From contig MU619324.1 of assembly GCA_025201805.1 (NCBI GenBank), positions 50,490 to 103,681 of the forward strand: a DNA stretch of 53,192 nucleotides, given 5' to 3'. The notes beneath the pieces were generated by a model. It was not told where the DNA came from and did no database searches. It saw nothing but the letters and a program-made list of their open reading frames with translations. The translations under genes and the position numbers were made by a program. Positions 13,250 through 25,562 of this stretch are shown piece by piece. Position 1 is the stretch's first letter; each line of letters begins with the position of its first letter. Source of the stretch: Parasitella parasitica (lineage: Eukaryota; Mucoromycota; Mucoromycetes; Mucorales; Mucoraceae).

Positions 13250-15847
13250 ATGTCTAAAGTAGTAACTGACGATATTGAACGTACAGATGATTATGTCTGT
13301 TTCATTGAAGAATTGAAAGCTTTTCATGAACATAAAGGGTAGTTTATTCTATAATTTTTTTTTTTTCAAAAAAAAAAAAAAAAGAAAAAACCATTTAACG
13401 TTTTGTCATGTAGAACTACTTTGCTCTCTGAGCCAGTTTTGGGAGGAAAAAAAATTGATTTGTATAAACTGTATCAAGAGGTTGTTACCGCTGGCGGTTT
13501 TGACCAAGTAAGTCCACAGATTGTTCTAATAAATCATTGAAAAAACCTCACAAAACTTACAAATGCATCATTAGGTAACGAAAAAACGTAGCTGGAAACA
13601 GATTGGAGCAGTGTTTGAATTTCCAGCAACATGTACAAACTCTGCCTATATACTAAAAGGTCTTTATATTCGAAATCTGGTATGCAGCTATTTCAAATAT
13701 AAGCATTGACATGTTTCTCAACACATCACATTTTAGTTGGGCTGGGAGGAAGAACAGATTTGGTGTAAAGAATGGGTCCCACCGGAAGAACTTAAAGGGC
13801 CTGAAGCTCACAAAGCATCGACACTTGCTGGAAAAACTTATAAAAAATGCAAACATAGAAATCACCAGCATTATGATCATGGTATTTCCTGTTTTCTCAA
13901 TATTTCAATAATAGTATGTCGTGTAACAGACTTTTTATTTTTATTTTTTTTATTTTTCTTTTCACCATAGTGGCTGCTCATGAGACGTTAATCTTGCCAA
14001 ATAACAAAACCAATACGACAGCTACATTACCTTTCAACCTGATTACCACTGACGAAGTGCATCAGTGTGAAATTTCGGAAAGACATCACCGCACACAACC
14101 GTTTGAGCATGTTCATTCCACAGAATCTGATGCGGACACAGACTGTGTAACGGGTAAAGCGAGATTTGAATACTGTATCTGGCCACTCCATCTAACCGCA
14201 TGTAAATACCAGGATACGAATTTGATGAAAATGCAAGGAGAAGAGTGATACTTGCGCTTCAATCAAGTAGCCATTCTGATGTCGAATGGGCACTAAACCA
14301 CATTGTCACCATCTCGTATGAATGTCCACAGAAGCTACTGTTAATGGAGAATCCAGCATTGTTGGAAGCATTATTACAAAAAGCCGAACTATGCTTACAA
14401 GACACATTATTCACAAAACTAGACAATGCCGTTTCTCATACGACTATCCTCAAAATTCTGCACATTATTCGAAATTTTTCGTTTATAGAATCGAATACAC
14501 GAATGTTTGCCGCACATGCTGGATTCAAGCAGATGCTGATCAAATGCTTGGTTATGGCCAATTCGTCTCATTACAGCCACTGCATAGACATCTTGGAAAA
14601 CATGACGCCCTTTGTCGAATTGGGCCCGTTTGACTCGATCATTGGCTGCTTGAATAATCTGCTCATGAGCGCAACTGAAAGATCTGTCATCTTGGGCTCG
14701 ATTCGGATCCTCACTATGCTGGCTTCAAAGTCTGCAACGAATCTACACTATCTGCTGCCCACATCAAATCAAGTGGCAAACCGAATTACACAATTTTTGA
14801 TTGCAAATGACGAGGAATTAATAGGCGTCAGCCTCGAATACTTGTTCCAATACAGCCGACAGTCTGTCTCTTTCGGCCAGCATTTACTGGCGTTGCATGA
14901 AGGTGCGGACATAGGTATCATGGTGTCATTGCTAATGACGCCCTGCAAGTTTTTCCGCCCATTACTAGTGCACCAGCAAGATTCCCCTCAGCGCTCCAAT
15001 TCGATGGACTCACTGGTGCATCAGCATGGCAGCGTCCCTTGCGTGCCTAACCTTACCTCATACCAGCAGCTGGATGAACCCTATCGCTGCTTGGGCTGGC
15101 TTAAGGACAAGTTTGAACTGTCAAATCCGAGCAGTGTGTTGTCATTGGACGACATGTACTTGCTGTACGAAATGCGCTTTGGCCATGAAAAAGCACTGCG
15201 GATGAAAGAGTTTTACACTGTTCTCAAAATTGCGTTTCCTATCGCTACTGGATCGATTGATGGCTCACCCAGCACGCAGGGCGCTATTCTGGAAGGAACA
15301 ACTATACGTGGATTACAGGTCAAAATGTGCATCCTTCAGGACGGTAAGTTCAGACAAAGCCCCAGAATCTTTTTGCATCGCCAAACTGAACAGCATGAAC
15401 AATGTAGGAAATGAGCTCATGTGCCAGTGGACAAACTGCTCTCAAAGCTTCGATGATGAGCAGCTCTTACAAAGCCACGTTTTGCACGACCATATACCTT
15501 CAGCATCATCATCCAGCAACTGTATGTGGACAGATTGCGACAATGCATTCAGAGATCCAAACGAATTGTCCTTTCATGTAAAGAGCTCCCATCTACCGGG
15601 GTTTACTGATAACTCGGACATACAAGGCGTGGCATTAGTTGCTGCTCAGCTACTGAAGATCCTTTCTCGTAACCCTAACAGCCACGTTTGTTTCATGCCG
15701 TACGAGCAGGAGTTGGTCATGATGACCAGGAGACGGCCCAACTTGACACCATTTATTGAAGCCATGTTTTCTAATTTTCGAGTAGCCTCTTCCTCCTCTT
15801 CGTCATCTGCATCATCAGCAACAACGTCGCCCAATAACCATTCATAA
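13250..15847 (+). CDS. RSC9: RSC/PBAF chromatin-remodelling subunit, Rsc9/ARID2-like
   Basis: Seven exons: 13250-13338, 13414-13507, 13575-13679, 13737-13881, 13971-14153, 14213-15343 and 15408-15847, giving 728 aa. An ARID DNA-binding domain covers about residues 10-105 (GGKKIDLYKLYQEVVTAGGF, then KKRSWKQIG). A helical armadillo-like region follows. An RFX-type winged helix lies at about 490-580 (LYEMRFGHEKALRMKEFY). Two C2H2 fingers come last, at about 588-611 and 621-644. This ARID, ARM, RFX and C2H2 order is that of ARID2 and its fungal counterpart Rsc9, a nuclear subunit of SWI/SNF-class remodellers. The tail is serine-rich. All splice junctions keep phase, including a first intron with mirrored poly(T)/poly(A) runs. 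The symbol is given by architecture. Confidence 0.87.
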
Positions 15848-16823
15848 AAATGCATACATGTAAAAACTGCACATACTTTTTTAATCTGCTCAAACCCTTT
15901 CAGTAAGGCTTATATATTTATGTATATCCAATGAGTAATACGTCTACTCGTAATAAATTAACGAGCCTCACTCTGTTGACCTGATATTGTTGATGATAAG
16001 ACCCTGTTTAAATGGCCTCAAATCAGAACATGTAATACGTAGTGATGGGATGGCCACTCTTGCAACGATCTCTACGACAAGAGGTCGTATCTTGGACGAG
16101 TTTTCTTTTGTTTGCTACATTTTTGGATGCGCGCCAACTCTAGATTTCTTTTGGCTATATGATTTTATGCAATTTTCCTTCAAGCTTCTTTTTGGCTGCT
16201 GGAACAGTGCACCGGCATAGTCATGATCTTGGTGCTTATAAAGTATGTACGGACAGTGTTATTGTCTACCAAGGGCCTTATTAAAATCAAAAGTATGAAT
16301 TGCACCTGAAAACAACAAATTTGGCTCCGCTGATGAAAAAGAACAACAACAACATTGATTGTTCATACAGTCGTACCTCCCCTTTATTCAACTTGCAGTC
16401 GCGTAGCGTCTTGTAATAGTAAATGTTATTGTCTTGCTTCTCTGCGTAAAAAAAGGCCAACCATGTACGTAGCGAGCACTTGACTGCAATTGACCCTGCA
16501 AAATGCAGCCGCTAAGCTTTGAAAAGTGGTGCATTGTGTGAAATCAGCACTATGGATATACAGAGAGCCTTTATTAGGCGCATTATATTCAGCAAGTGCC
16601 TATCTGTTATACGGGGCCATTGCTCATGATATATGCACGTTCCTTGATCAAAATTTCGGCATCTGATTTTTAGCCATCCGCAACCTCTCTCCACAATATA
16701 GGGTCGCTTTACCCAATGCAGAATACATACACATTTTTCCCTCTATTTTTATTTATTTATTTCTTTACCCCCACCTCCCCCCACCCCACCCCTCTTCTTC
16801 TTTTTCAACACTCTCAAACAAAC
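15848..16823. other. Intergenic region between RSC9 and YPP1
   Basis: About 1 kb holding the RSC9 3' end and the YPP1 promoter. A pyrimidine-rich tract at about 16735-16810 lies immediately before the YPP1 start codon. No other gene seen. Confidence 0.5.
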
Positions 16824-17901
16824 ATGGCTTCAGCAAAAGCTGTCCAGATATCCAAAGACATAGATATCGCTCGTTGCAGCGGAAACTGGGTTGTGATACC
16901 CGAGTTGGCACGACGATACAAGAAATACTACTCTGAAGGAATTGGCAAGTTGCAAACGTTTCTCAACCGTCCTCATTGACAACGGCGTGTATGCGCATAT
17001 CATTAACGCTTAAATCTAGTGCTGGAGCAAACTGTGCTGGCAGAAATCAGTCTAATCCAAATAATCCAAAATGCACGCTCAAACAACTCTACAAACTATC
17101 GCACCGATGATCCGTACCATGTCAGCATCGAGGGCCGTCTGGATCCAAGCCTAGTCAAGCCAATCCAAAACCAACTCATCGCTGCCATCCAAGTACCTGA
17201 TCCGAATGACATCCATGCAACTCAAAAAGAGGTAGGTGTATACGACGTCCGACATCATCAGACACATGGTGCTCACCTACGCTTGTCTTGCAGTTTGCAA
17301 AGATCGTCTTGGCTAGATCCTACTTTGAGTGTGGCGAATACGAAGCGGCCATAAACATCATTGCCCAGCTCTCGTTCGAGAAGGAACATGTAAGTCAGGG
17401 CTACGGCTTGGTACTGTTTTTGCAAGCAAGAGCCATCAAAGGTTTGTTTGAAGATCCAGGCTTGTTTTTTCATTCATCGGACTGATTGATCATTTACATA
17501 GCCATTTCGTACGAATTGACTGGGAATGAGGAAACTGCCATTCAAATATACGAAGGTGTCGAAGCATTGATATCAGAGAGCACGGCTGTAAAATCCAAAT
17601 CGCTGATTGAATGGTCAGAGGAATCGTTATATAGAGCAACTCTCTTGGGATTAAAGGAAGAGTAAGTTTTTTTTTTTGAGGGAGAGATGGGGATATGTCT
17701 AAAGTGTGATTTTTTTTTATTGCCAGTTCTCCGGTGAGTACCTCCTCCCTATTGGAATTCATGCGACAGTATCAGAAAATCACAACTCTTCAGCCGACAA
17801 TTTGGCGCATACAAAAGCGAATGACCGTAACACGCCACTCGCTCCAATACGTATCGCTCATGTATCGCCAAGGCCGGTACTGCCTTCCTGCAGCAAACTT
17901 C

Positions 17902-17935
<34 letters not shown>

Positions 17936-20393
17936 CCGAAGATGGCGAAATCGATCCACAGCTATCAAGACACATGTTTATCATCGAGCAATCGCAGCTG
18001 CACACAATTTACGAAAAAATGTTGTATCTCGACGTCCCGCTACCAAAGGCAGGCCAAGTGAACGAGCGTGTGCTGGATTTTGTCGATCAATTCGCGAGCG
18101 ATTTTGAGCTGATTGGTACCTCTGCGCATGATTTACGAGGTTTTGTGGAAGCGCTAGATAGAGCATCTCAGCGAACTTTCAACTCGCCACTGATAACCCG
18201 CCACTTGTTTCTTGCTTTGGTACGTTTGGGGGAATTTGAAGAGGCCGAGCATGCACTTCAGTCATACCTCTACTTGGTGGGGTTAGTGTCCCATGGCTGG
18301 AAGGAAACGCACCGTGATGGAGCAGCGCTTGCGACTGATAAAGCTGGCCTCAACATGCCCGTGCCTGTAGCCCGTCCAGACATCAGCACAGACGAGTTGG
18401 AGCAAACCTTGCCTGAAAGTCGTGAGTCCATTGTGGGGGATATCTCTGCCATAAAGAGTTCCGAGAAAGAGGAGATTGGGGACACGCTTCATGTACTAAA
18501 CACTGCTATTAAAATGTACTGCAACGATCTGTGTCGAGGTGTGGATGCTGTTGAAATGGCAGAAATTGCAAAGGAGCTGTTTCAAAAGCAGACCAAACGA
18601 GATCGCACGACCTCGTTATTGAAAATTGGCGCCGATGTGTACCGCTCTGTGGGCGTTGCGTATGGACTATTAGGATACCAAACGTTTGACCCAGAGTTGA
18701 GGCCGAGCTACCACGAAAGGGCTCTCCACTATCTCAAGCGTTCGGCAGAGCTGAATAGTCAGTCTTGGGAAATCAACTACCAGCTGGCGCTTCAACAGGC
18801 AGAGATGCATGATACAAGACAAGCAGTACAATCCATCACCATTGCTATTCAGCGGAACCCTACTCACGTTACGCTGTGGCACTTGCTCACGCTACTGATC
18901 TCTTGTCCCGCCCAGAATGACTACCAACATGCGCTTAAAACCTGCGAAATGGGCGTACAGCAAGCTCCTGAAACAAGCGACGAAGACTATGCTGATGCTG
19001 AACAACACATGGTGTACCAAATGACGAGGACTTTGCTTCTGCAAGCGCTGCACGGACCCGACGTAGCACTAGAGTCTTCAGAGACCTTGTTCGCTTCTTA
19101 TCGTAAAATTGCCATCCCTGAAGCTTCAGTGAGCTCAAATTCCGAGTCTACTTATGGCGGTGCACATAATGGTATGATTATCTCGGGCTCGTTGGGCAAC
19201 CTAAGCGAACTGAATACAGCGAGAAGAGGTAGGAGTGCAAGCAGCAGTATGGTACATCATCCCTCCAGCGTTAATGTTGTCGCATCCACCTCCACCGGCA
19301 ACCTGGGATCTCGATCGCACGACAATGTGCATACAACCGGCAGTGAAACCAGGACGCTGACTGCTGGAAGAGCGCGATCTGCCTCCAACCTAACTGTTAA
19401 TCCATCGCCATTGGGTCCAGGTTCAAGTGGAAACCAGTTGTTGACGGTGCCTGATGAAGATGGAAGAGCGCAATTACAACAGCAGCAGCAACAGAACCAC
19501 CACCAACAACACCACCATCATCATCACATACATGGGCTACATCTATTTGGCTCTAGAGGCTCAAGTAGCCGCTCCAAAGTGCCCCATGACAATAGCATCT
19601 ATAACACTGCCAGTGCTTCCTTGACGTCGAAAGGAAATCTCAGTAACCAGTCTCTGCCTATCTCGCCTTATGGTAAGTGTGTGCCATGCAAGTCGTAAAG
19701 TTTTGATACTAAACCTTGTCAATTTAGATCTCAAGAGCATTGCAGGCAATTCTGTTGCGTCTCTGCAGAGCCTTTCGCCCTCTGTCGTGAGCATCCAATC
19801 CATCTTGCAGCCCAATAACGTCCCAAGCAAGCCCAGCACTCGCACCGTTCAAAGAAAAGAAAGATCGGATCGGATACTGTCGGATCTATGGCTGCTCACT
19901 GCTAAAATTTTCATCAAGCTGGGAAAACTAGATGAAGCACGCAAAGCTGTGGAGGAAGCTGAGAACATCAACTGGATTTCCAACCCCCAGGTATGGTGTG
20001 TATTGGGTCAGCTCCTGCAGGCTGAAGGCGACCATGAGCAAGCTCAGGCTGCATTCCAGAAAGCGCTTGTCATTGATCCTCATGACGTTCCTTGCCGTGT
20101 ATGGCTTGCCAAATCACATTTAGCGCAAGGAAGTCAAGAGATGGCAGAGGGCATGTTGGATATGATGACCAAATCAAATGGCTGGGATTGTGCCGAAGCA
20201 TGGTAAACATTCAACACGGTACACGTATGATATCCTCGATGCTAACTGTATACGCCATCATAGGTTTCTTCTGAGTGAGATATATAAAAATACGGATAGA
20301 CTAGATCGAACAAAAGCTTGTTTATTTTATGCTTTAGAATTGGAATCTACTACGCCTATTCAGCCATTTTCAGTTCTTACTCGTTATATATAA
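16824..20393 (+). CDS. YPP1: Ypp1/TTC7-like TPR scaffold of the plasma-membrane PI4-kinase complex
   Basis: Seven exons: 16824-16944, 17020-17231, 17294-17441, 17502-17661, 17727-19672, 19728-20202 and 20264-20393, giving 1063 aa. The protein is helical and TPR-rich from end to end. Clear C-terminal TPR units occur in the last 150 residues (LGQLLQAEGDHEQAQAAFQK, then WFLLSEIYKNTDRLDRTKAC). The N-terminal pattern with YFECGEYEAAINI and LVLFLQARAIKA fits Ypp1/TTC7. A long Ser/Gln/His-rich insertion separates the N-terminal and C-terminal helical parts, and an (ACA)n run encodes a block of threonines. In yeast and animals this protein works with Efr3 to recruit PI4-kinase III-alpha (Stt4) to the plasma membrane. 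Intron 1 begins with GC (GCAAGT), required by phase. The gene converges on PSF2, 93 bp apart. Confidence 0.87.
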
Positions 20394-20486
20394 AGCACTG
20401 AATTTGTATAAATAACGTCTATCATTGCTGCAAATGCGGGCTGCGTGGGGGGGGGGGTATTGATGTACGCAGCTTTTTTTTTTGGA

Positions 20487-21245
20487 CTAGAAAGTTTGAC
20501 CTGGATCTTGTTGATTACTGCTTTCGTTGAAATTCAACTTTCCCATTTCATTAAATGCGCGAGTAAAGAAGGGTCGGATCTCGTTGATTTCCATGAGAGA
20601 GAGATTGTTCATACCGAGCCATTTGTCGTCAAGCACGTCCAGACCAGCTCTCGATTTGGCCTGTCTTGTTTCTCGAAGATCCTTCAACAGTTTTCTGATC
20701 TGCTCTGCATTTGGAATGTCGTCTGAAGCTCTAGCAAAAGATCGTCAGCATAATGTGTGTATTTCTAAAACTGCTGCGTTTCATACGTTTCCAGCAACAT
20801 TTGTGATAACTCCATATAATGAAATGGCAATTTACTGAATTCTTCGTTTTTTTCCTCTTCTTCCTGCCTGTTTTTCAAGTACTCTATACGGCACAAGTTA
20901 TTCAAAATGATCAAAGGAAGAAAAAAAGTAGCAAGCAACACTTGCCAACATTGAGCCAGTCAGGACAAACAATGGAGCATTTATCGTTCTTCTTCATCAG
21001 CAGAGCAAGCCATATAGGAACCTCGATAGATAGAGGTGGCTGGAAAGGGCCTATTTTACCCTGTAATCGAGAGTGTCAGAATGGACCGCGTCAGCGAGTT
21101 GATGTCTATCCTACATCCTACATACCTGAATAAAGCTCATTTTTACAAATTTCACTTTGGGGATGATGCGGATCTTTTCGTTTCCAGCGATAAACTCGAT
21201 CTCGCTTGGTGTAAACGAAGCATGATGTGTACGTGGCAATGCCAT
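20487..21245 (-). CDS. PSF2: DNA replication complex GINS subunit Psf2
   Basis: Four exons: 21245-21126, 21060-20946, 20883-20787 and 20730-20487, giving 191 aa, close to the usual size for Psf2. The N-terminus MALPRTHHASFTPSEIEFIA and the stretches SDDIPNAEQIRKLL and LRETRQAKSRAGL are hallmarks, as is WLGMNNLSLMEINEIRPFF near the C-terminus. Psf2 is one of four subunits of GINS, which joins Mcm2-7 and Cdc45 in the CMG replicative helicase in the nucleus. Intron 2 uses a GC donor (GCAAGT), the same variant as YPP1 intron 1; the nearby GT alternative breaks the frame. The start codon lies 141 bp from the divergent glycosyltransferase start. Confidence 0.95.
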
Positions 21246-21386
21246 TTTTTGCGGCCTGCAAGGAAGAAATGCATCGTTTCTGGGACTACAGGGAAAAAGG
21301 CAAATAGGTCACCCAAAACTTTCCAATAGACTGCTCAATTGTATCAGCTCAGATGATGGCTCAGATTTCACCTTTGTCTCTTTTTT
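21246..21386. promoter_or_regulatory. Shared divergent promoter of PSF2 and the GT5-like gene
   Basis: Only 141 bp separate the two divergent start codons, so the core promoters must overlap or share elements. No clear TATA box was seen. Inferred from gene arrangement. Confidence 0.6.
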
Positions 21387-23727
21387 ATGGTGCATTTGCC
21401 ACAGGAGCATGATTATCAAATGGTGCCCATGCACACAAGCCTTTCCAGGGCCATAAGACAAAGGGGATCACTGGAAGCAAACAGTGCGGCTGGGCTATCG
21501 ATGCATTCACCGTTTCACTTTACTACCAAAAAGTGGCGCTGGTGGCATTATGCTTCCACTCTTGTTTCTGTTGTTATATGCGTAGAGTTCATACTGCTTG
21601 TAGTCAGTATGGTGCTACTAGCTCTGTCTTCAAATCCAATCACCTTTCGTAATAGCTTAACCGGCCATCATCTCTACTCTGCTCAGTACTAACCTTTTTT
21701 TTTTTTGTTTATTTATTTTCTATATCAATGTGCTAGAGATTCAAAAGTATCCTAGATTACACTATCAGCCCCTCGACACATCAATGCCAATTACACTAGC
21801 GTCGGATAGCAATGTATATCACGTTACAAAAGAATTTGGGCCTGCTACAATGGGTGGCATGGGCACGGTACTAACAGCCATGACTCAAGCACAATTGCGC
21901 ACGGGCAGAATACAGCCAAACATCGTGCTACCGTTTTACTCATTTCTCAAGAAACAGGAGCAATATACCATCAAAAAAACGGTCGACCTGGTACTCACAT
22001 TTCGAGATAATGGTGGACAGCCTCTGAATGTCGAATTCCGAGTGTCTGAAATGCAGTATGATTTTGAGCCGATATCCAACTTCAACAGCCTCCCCGACGA
22101 GGACAAACAGGCTGCTATAGCGGCGAGCCAGACCAAGCCCAAAGTCAAGGTGTATTTGATTGGGCCTGGCAAAAGTGAGCCTTTGCAAAAGGCATTCAGA
22201 GCAAGCTCCATCACGCAGATCTACTCGTCGCCAAAGGGATTGCCCCAGGAATGGAAGGACCAGTACTTTACAAAAGCAGCCGCATCGTTTTTGGTCTGGA
22301 GAGCCGCAGGAAAACACGAGCAGTCGCTATTTGCACCCCTCAGTTTGCAGCAGCCCAAAGTTGATGTTGTTCATTTGCACGGTGCGACAAACGCCTATGT
22401 GGCAAAATTCCTGTCCGAATACGAAGGCCAATTAGGACCCACTCCTCCTGCAATCATCTATACAATGCACGACTACTTGGACGAATTACAATATACGAAT
22501 ACACTGCCCAACGTAGAAAAATTCCTCAACACTCCCCGAGATGGCAAGAGTCTGGAATCCACAGTACACGATGTGCTGGAGCCCTACATGTTTGGCAGTG
22601 ACAGAGTGTTCATGTCTCCACTGGCAATCGACATTGCAGATACAGTGACATTTGTCAGCCAAACCATGGCAAAGGACATGGTGGAAGGAGAGCTCGAGTT
22701 TTATCTAAAGGAAGTCGCAATGGAGAACATTTTACGAAAGGCCGAAAACGAGCAGTTTTACGGCGTAAGCAATGGCATCGATTTCGGTGGCAGCATCAAC
22801 CCTTTTACCGAAAGCAAACTTAGCGACGCGGGTTTGCAGTACTCTGACTTTGCACGATCCTTGATCAACCAAAAGCTGGATCTGGCCAACGACATGGCAG
22901 ATGCCGCCTCAGCAACAGTGTCTAAACATTGGAGCCTGTCCTCTTTTGACGCTGATTATGTGATCAATTCGAAACAGAAGGCAAAGCAGTTCTTGGTAGA
23001 CCAAGGCATACTGAACGTGGCTGATTTAAACCGCCCACTTGTGTTATTCGTTGGACGTTTTCAATACAACAAGGGCTTGGAAACATTCAAAGAAGCTGCT
23101 CGACTATTCAAGCTACATGACATGAAGTTTGCCATCATTGGACAGCCCAACAATTACCCCTTAAACTGGGTAAAGCGATTAGCTGCTAAAGATGCAGAGA
23201 ACATTGTGTTGATTACACATACCAGCGAGCAACAAAAATGGTTGATCTTCTTTCGAGCGGCAGCGGATTTTGTATACGTGCCTAGTATCACGGAAAGTTT
23301 TGGCCTTGTGGCAGCTGAGGGCCTATTGTTTGGCTCATCAGTCATTTCAACAGGTGCAGGCGGGTTGGGCGAGTTCCTCGTAGATCGTCAAGTAGATGTG
23401 GACGCGCCTATAGAAATCGTGTCTGAACGTTTGGTAGAGAGTCATTATCGATCCAACGCGTACTTGTTTGATTCGTTAGCAACGACTGGAGACATGCAAT
23501 TATCCCAAGCTGTCTTACAGGCTGCTACTGACTATGAACATATGCGAAGAATACCAGCTTTGCATGAGACGTACGTATTAAGAATGATGCTGAGTGCTTA
23601 TAGCTTGGGCTGGGAAAGAGCAGGCCTTGAGCAAGGACCTGTTTATGATTATCTGCGTATATACCAACAAGCTATCTACGATAAGCGAGCGAAAAGTGCT
23701 TTTGATCTGGATGAGGATGATGATTAG
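21387..23727 (+). CDS. Membrane-anchored GT5-like (starch/glycogen-synthase-type) glycosyltransferase
   Basis: Two exons, 21387-21648 and 21737-23727, giving 750 aa. The 88-bp intron contains a perfect TACTAAC branch point followed by a T-run. A cytosolic N-terminus of about 54 residues precedes one TM segment at about 55-80, with the basic KKWRWW on its inner side, predicting a type II membrane protein. The rest is a GT-B fold resembling GT5 synthases: MGGMGTVLTAMTQAQ (donor-site glycine loop), VVHLHGATNAY, SNGID, VLFVGRFQYNKGL, and ITESFGLVAAEGLLFGSSV with the nucleotide-sugar-binding glutamates. Soluble glycogen synthases lack such a TM anchor, so a secretory-pathway or cell-wall glucan role is plausible but unproven. 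The tail is acidic (DEDDD). Substrate and product are unknown. Confidence 0.8.
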
Positions 23728-24308
23728 CAGCTTAATGATAACAATAACAATAATAGTTAAAAGTGGAAAGTGTCCATCATTCTATGTTTTTTACTACTTG
23801 AAATATTTACGCACGATATATAAAAACCTACTAGAGAAATATCTAATTTTTAGTTATTAGAGAAATAGTTGATCATTCTCCCCCTCCCCCACTTTGTCAA
23901 AACTGTTTTTTTCTATGTTTTAGAGCTTAACAATTACATTGAGGCTCCATCTCATCTACTTTGCTTCAATTTTAGTAGCAGGCTCCTTCTTTTCTATTCC
24001 CAAAAATTACTACTCTTTTTTAAAATGCTACAAGAGACTTTTTTGTCCTGTACAACCATGCGCATTTGAAATTGACATTAAGCAAAGTACAAAAAGCAGG
24101 CTAAAAAAACTATAATATTTGAAACTTGGAGAGATTGTGTCTCCAATTTGCTAAAATAACAATTTATTAGAAATGAAGGTGTAACAAGATGGAAAAGTGT
24201 GAATTAAAAAGGTAAAAGCGAATAGGCTTTTTTGGTCTTTCCCTCTCTCTTTCCCTCTCTCTCTCTCTCTCTCTCTCTCTCCTCCACGCTTTTGCTGAAA
24301 GGGAAAAT
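23728..24308. other. Intergenic region with a (CT)n microsatellite
   Basis: The GT5-like 3' region and the promoter/5' UTR of the bHLH gene. A CT-repeat block lies at about 24241-24282, about 30 bp before the bHLH start codon, and is probably transcribed as a pyrimidine-rich leader. Confidence 0.6.
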
Positions 24309-25558
24309 ATGAATTTTGATCATTTACCAACATTAGAGCCAAAGGGCGACCGTTTTTCCAGACAAGGAGCAAGCAATAATAGAGATTTTTTTAGCAGTAA
24401 TTCTTCAGCTGAGCGAGATGAAGAAGGACCCTTAAAAAGTAGGTCTTTAGTTTGGCTGTGTGGCATACGCCGATAACATAATATACATAGACTTCTTCTC
24501 TAGCAGAAAATTACCCGCACTTGACTCATTATCACAGCAGCAGCAGCAGCAGCAGCAGCAAGATGATTATATTCGTATCAAACTCTCGGGAATGTCCGTA
24601 TGTGTTTCACCAGATTCCCCTCGTGGCCAAAGTATGCTAGAACGTGTTTCTGCAAATGAACACTTTCCTTCTTCTACTAGTGCTATGAAACCATTTGACC
24701 CTGTAAGGCCAAGCACTCCATTGAGGCGAATCATTGAGGATAATAACGGACGTCGACATTCTATAGCCAATATGGATTCAAATCGACAAAATCATGGTTG
24801 GTATTATAAGACTATACATAATATTAATGTATGGCATAATTAACCTCACAAATATAATACTATGATACTGTAGCAACCATGTCTTCCACGTTTCATCATC
24901 ACTACAATCATAAGCAACATTACCATCACCATGCATCTTTCCCTGGGCACTATTCAGCACCATCTAGCCCACCGCTTCAACCTACATCAAGGACAACACC
25001 GTATACAGCAACACCTCTCCAAAGCATTCACTCCACTCGACGAAATTCAACTGCATTAATCCATCGTAAAAAAAGTACCCTAGAGACTAGACGCATGTCG
25101 CTTGTAAGTTGGGGGGGGTTTTTTCTGCCTTTTTTAAATTGTATCTTGTCTAATTATCTATATAAATGTAATAGAATAATCAACAATATTCTCGGAACAG
25201 CCATATGGGGAAACCCGCTGAGGAGGAGCACATCAAAGACGATATGGAAGGTCTATATTCAAGAAGTCCAGAGCTTCGCATCAGCCACAAATTAGCAGAG
25301 CGAAAGAGAAGGAAAGAAATGAAGGATTTATTCGAGGAATTAAGAAACGCATTGCCAGTGGACAAAACTCTCAAAACCAGTAAATGGGAAATTCTGAGCA
25401 AAGGTTAGTATATGCAGAAATCAAAACAGTAACTCGTATTAAAACCCCATCTTGCGCACACAGCTGTCGAATACATATCTTTATTAAGAGATAGAGATCA
25501 AAACATGGAGCGAGAGTTGATCTCACTTAAGCATCAACTGGAGGATTTGAAAAAATAA
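24309..25558 (+). CDS. bHLH transcription factor, class-B (H-E-R) type
   Basis: Five exons: 24309-24438, 24491-24796, 24874-25103, 25175-25403 and 25464-25558, giving 329 aa. The disordered N-terminus has a polyQ run and a His/Tyr-rich segment. The basic region [12 protein letters not shown] carries H260, E264 and R268, the residues that read the CACGTG-type E-box in Myc/Max/USF-like factors. Helix 1 is [10 protein letters not shown] and helix 2 runs through [16 protein letters not shown] short leucine-rich coil ([13 protein letters not shown]) ends the protein and probably assists dimerisation. It should be nuclear. I cannot name an orthologue. Intron 3 starts with a GTAAGTT donor and then a G8 run. 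The stop codon is 4 bp from that of the convergent phosphatase gene. Confidence 0.87.
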
Positions 25559-25562
25559 AATT

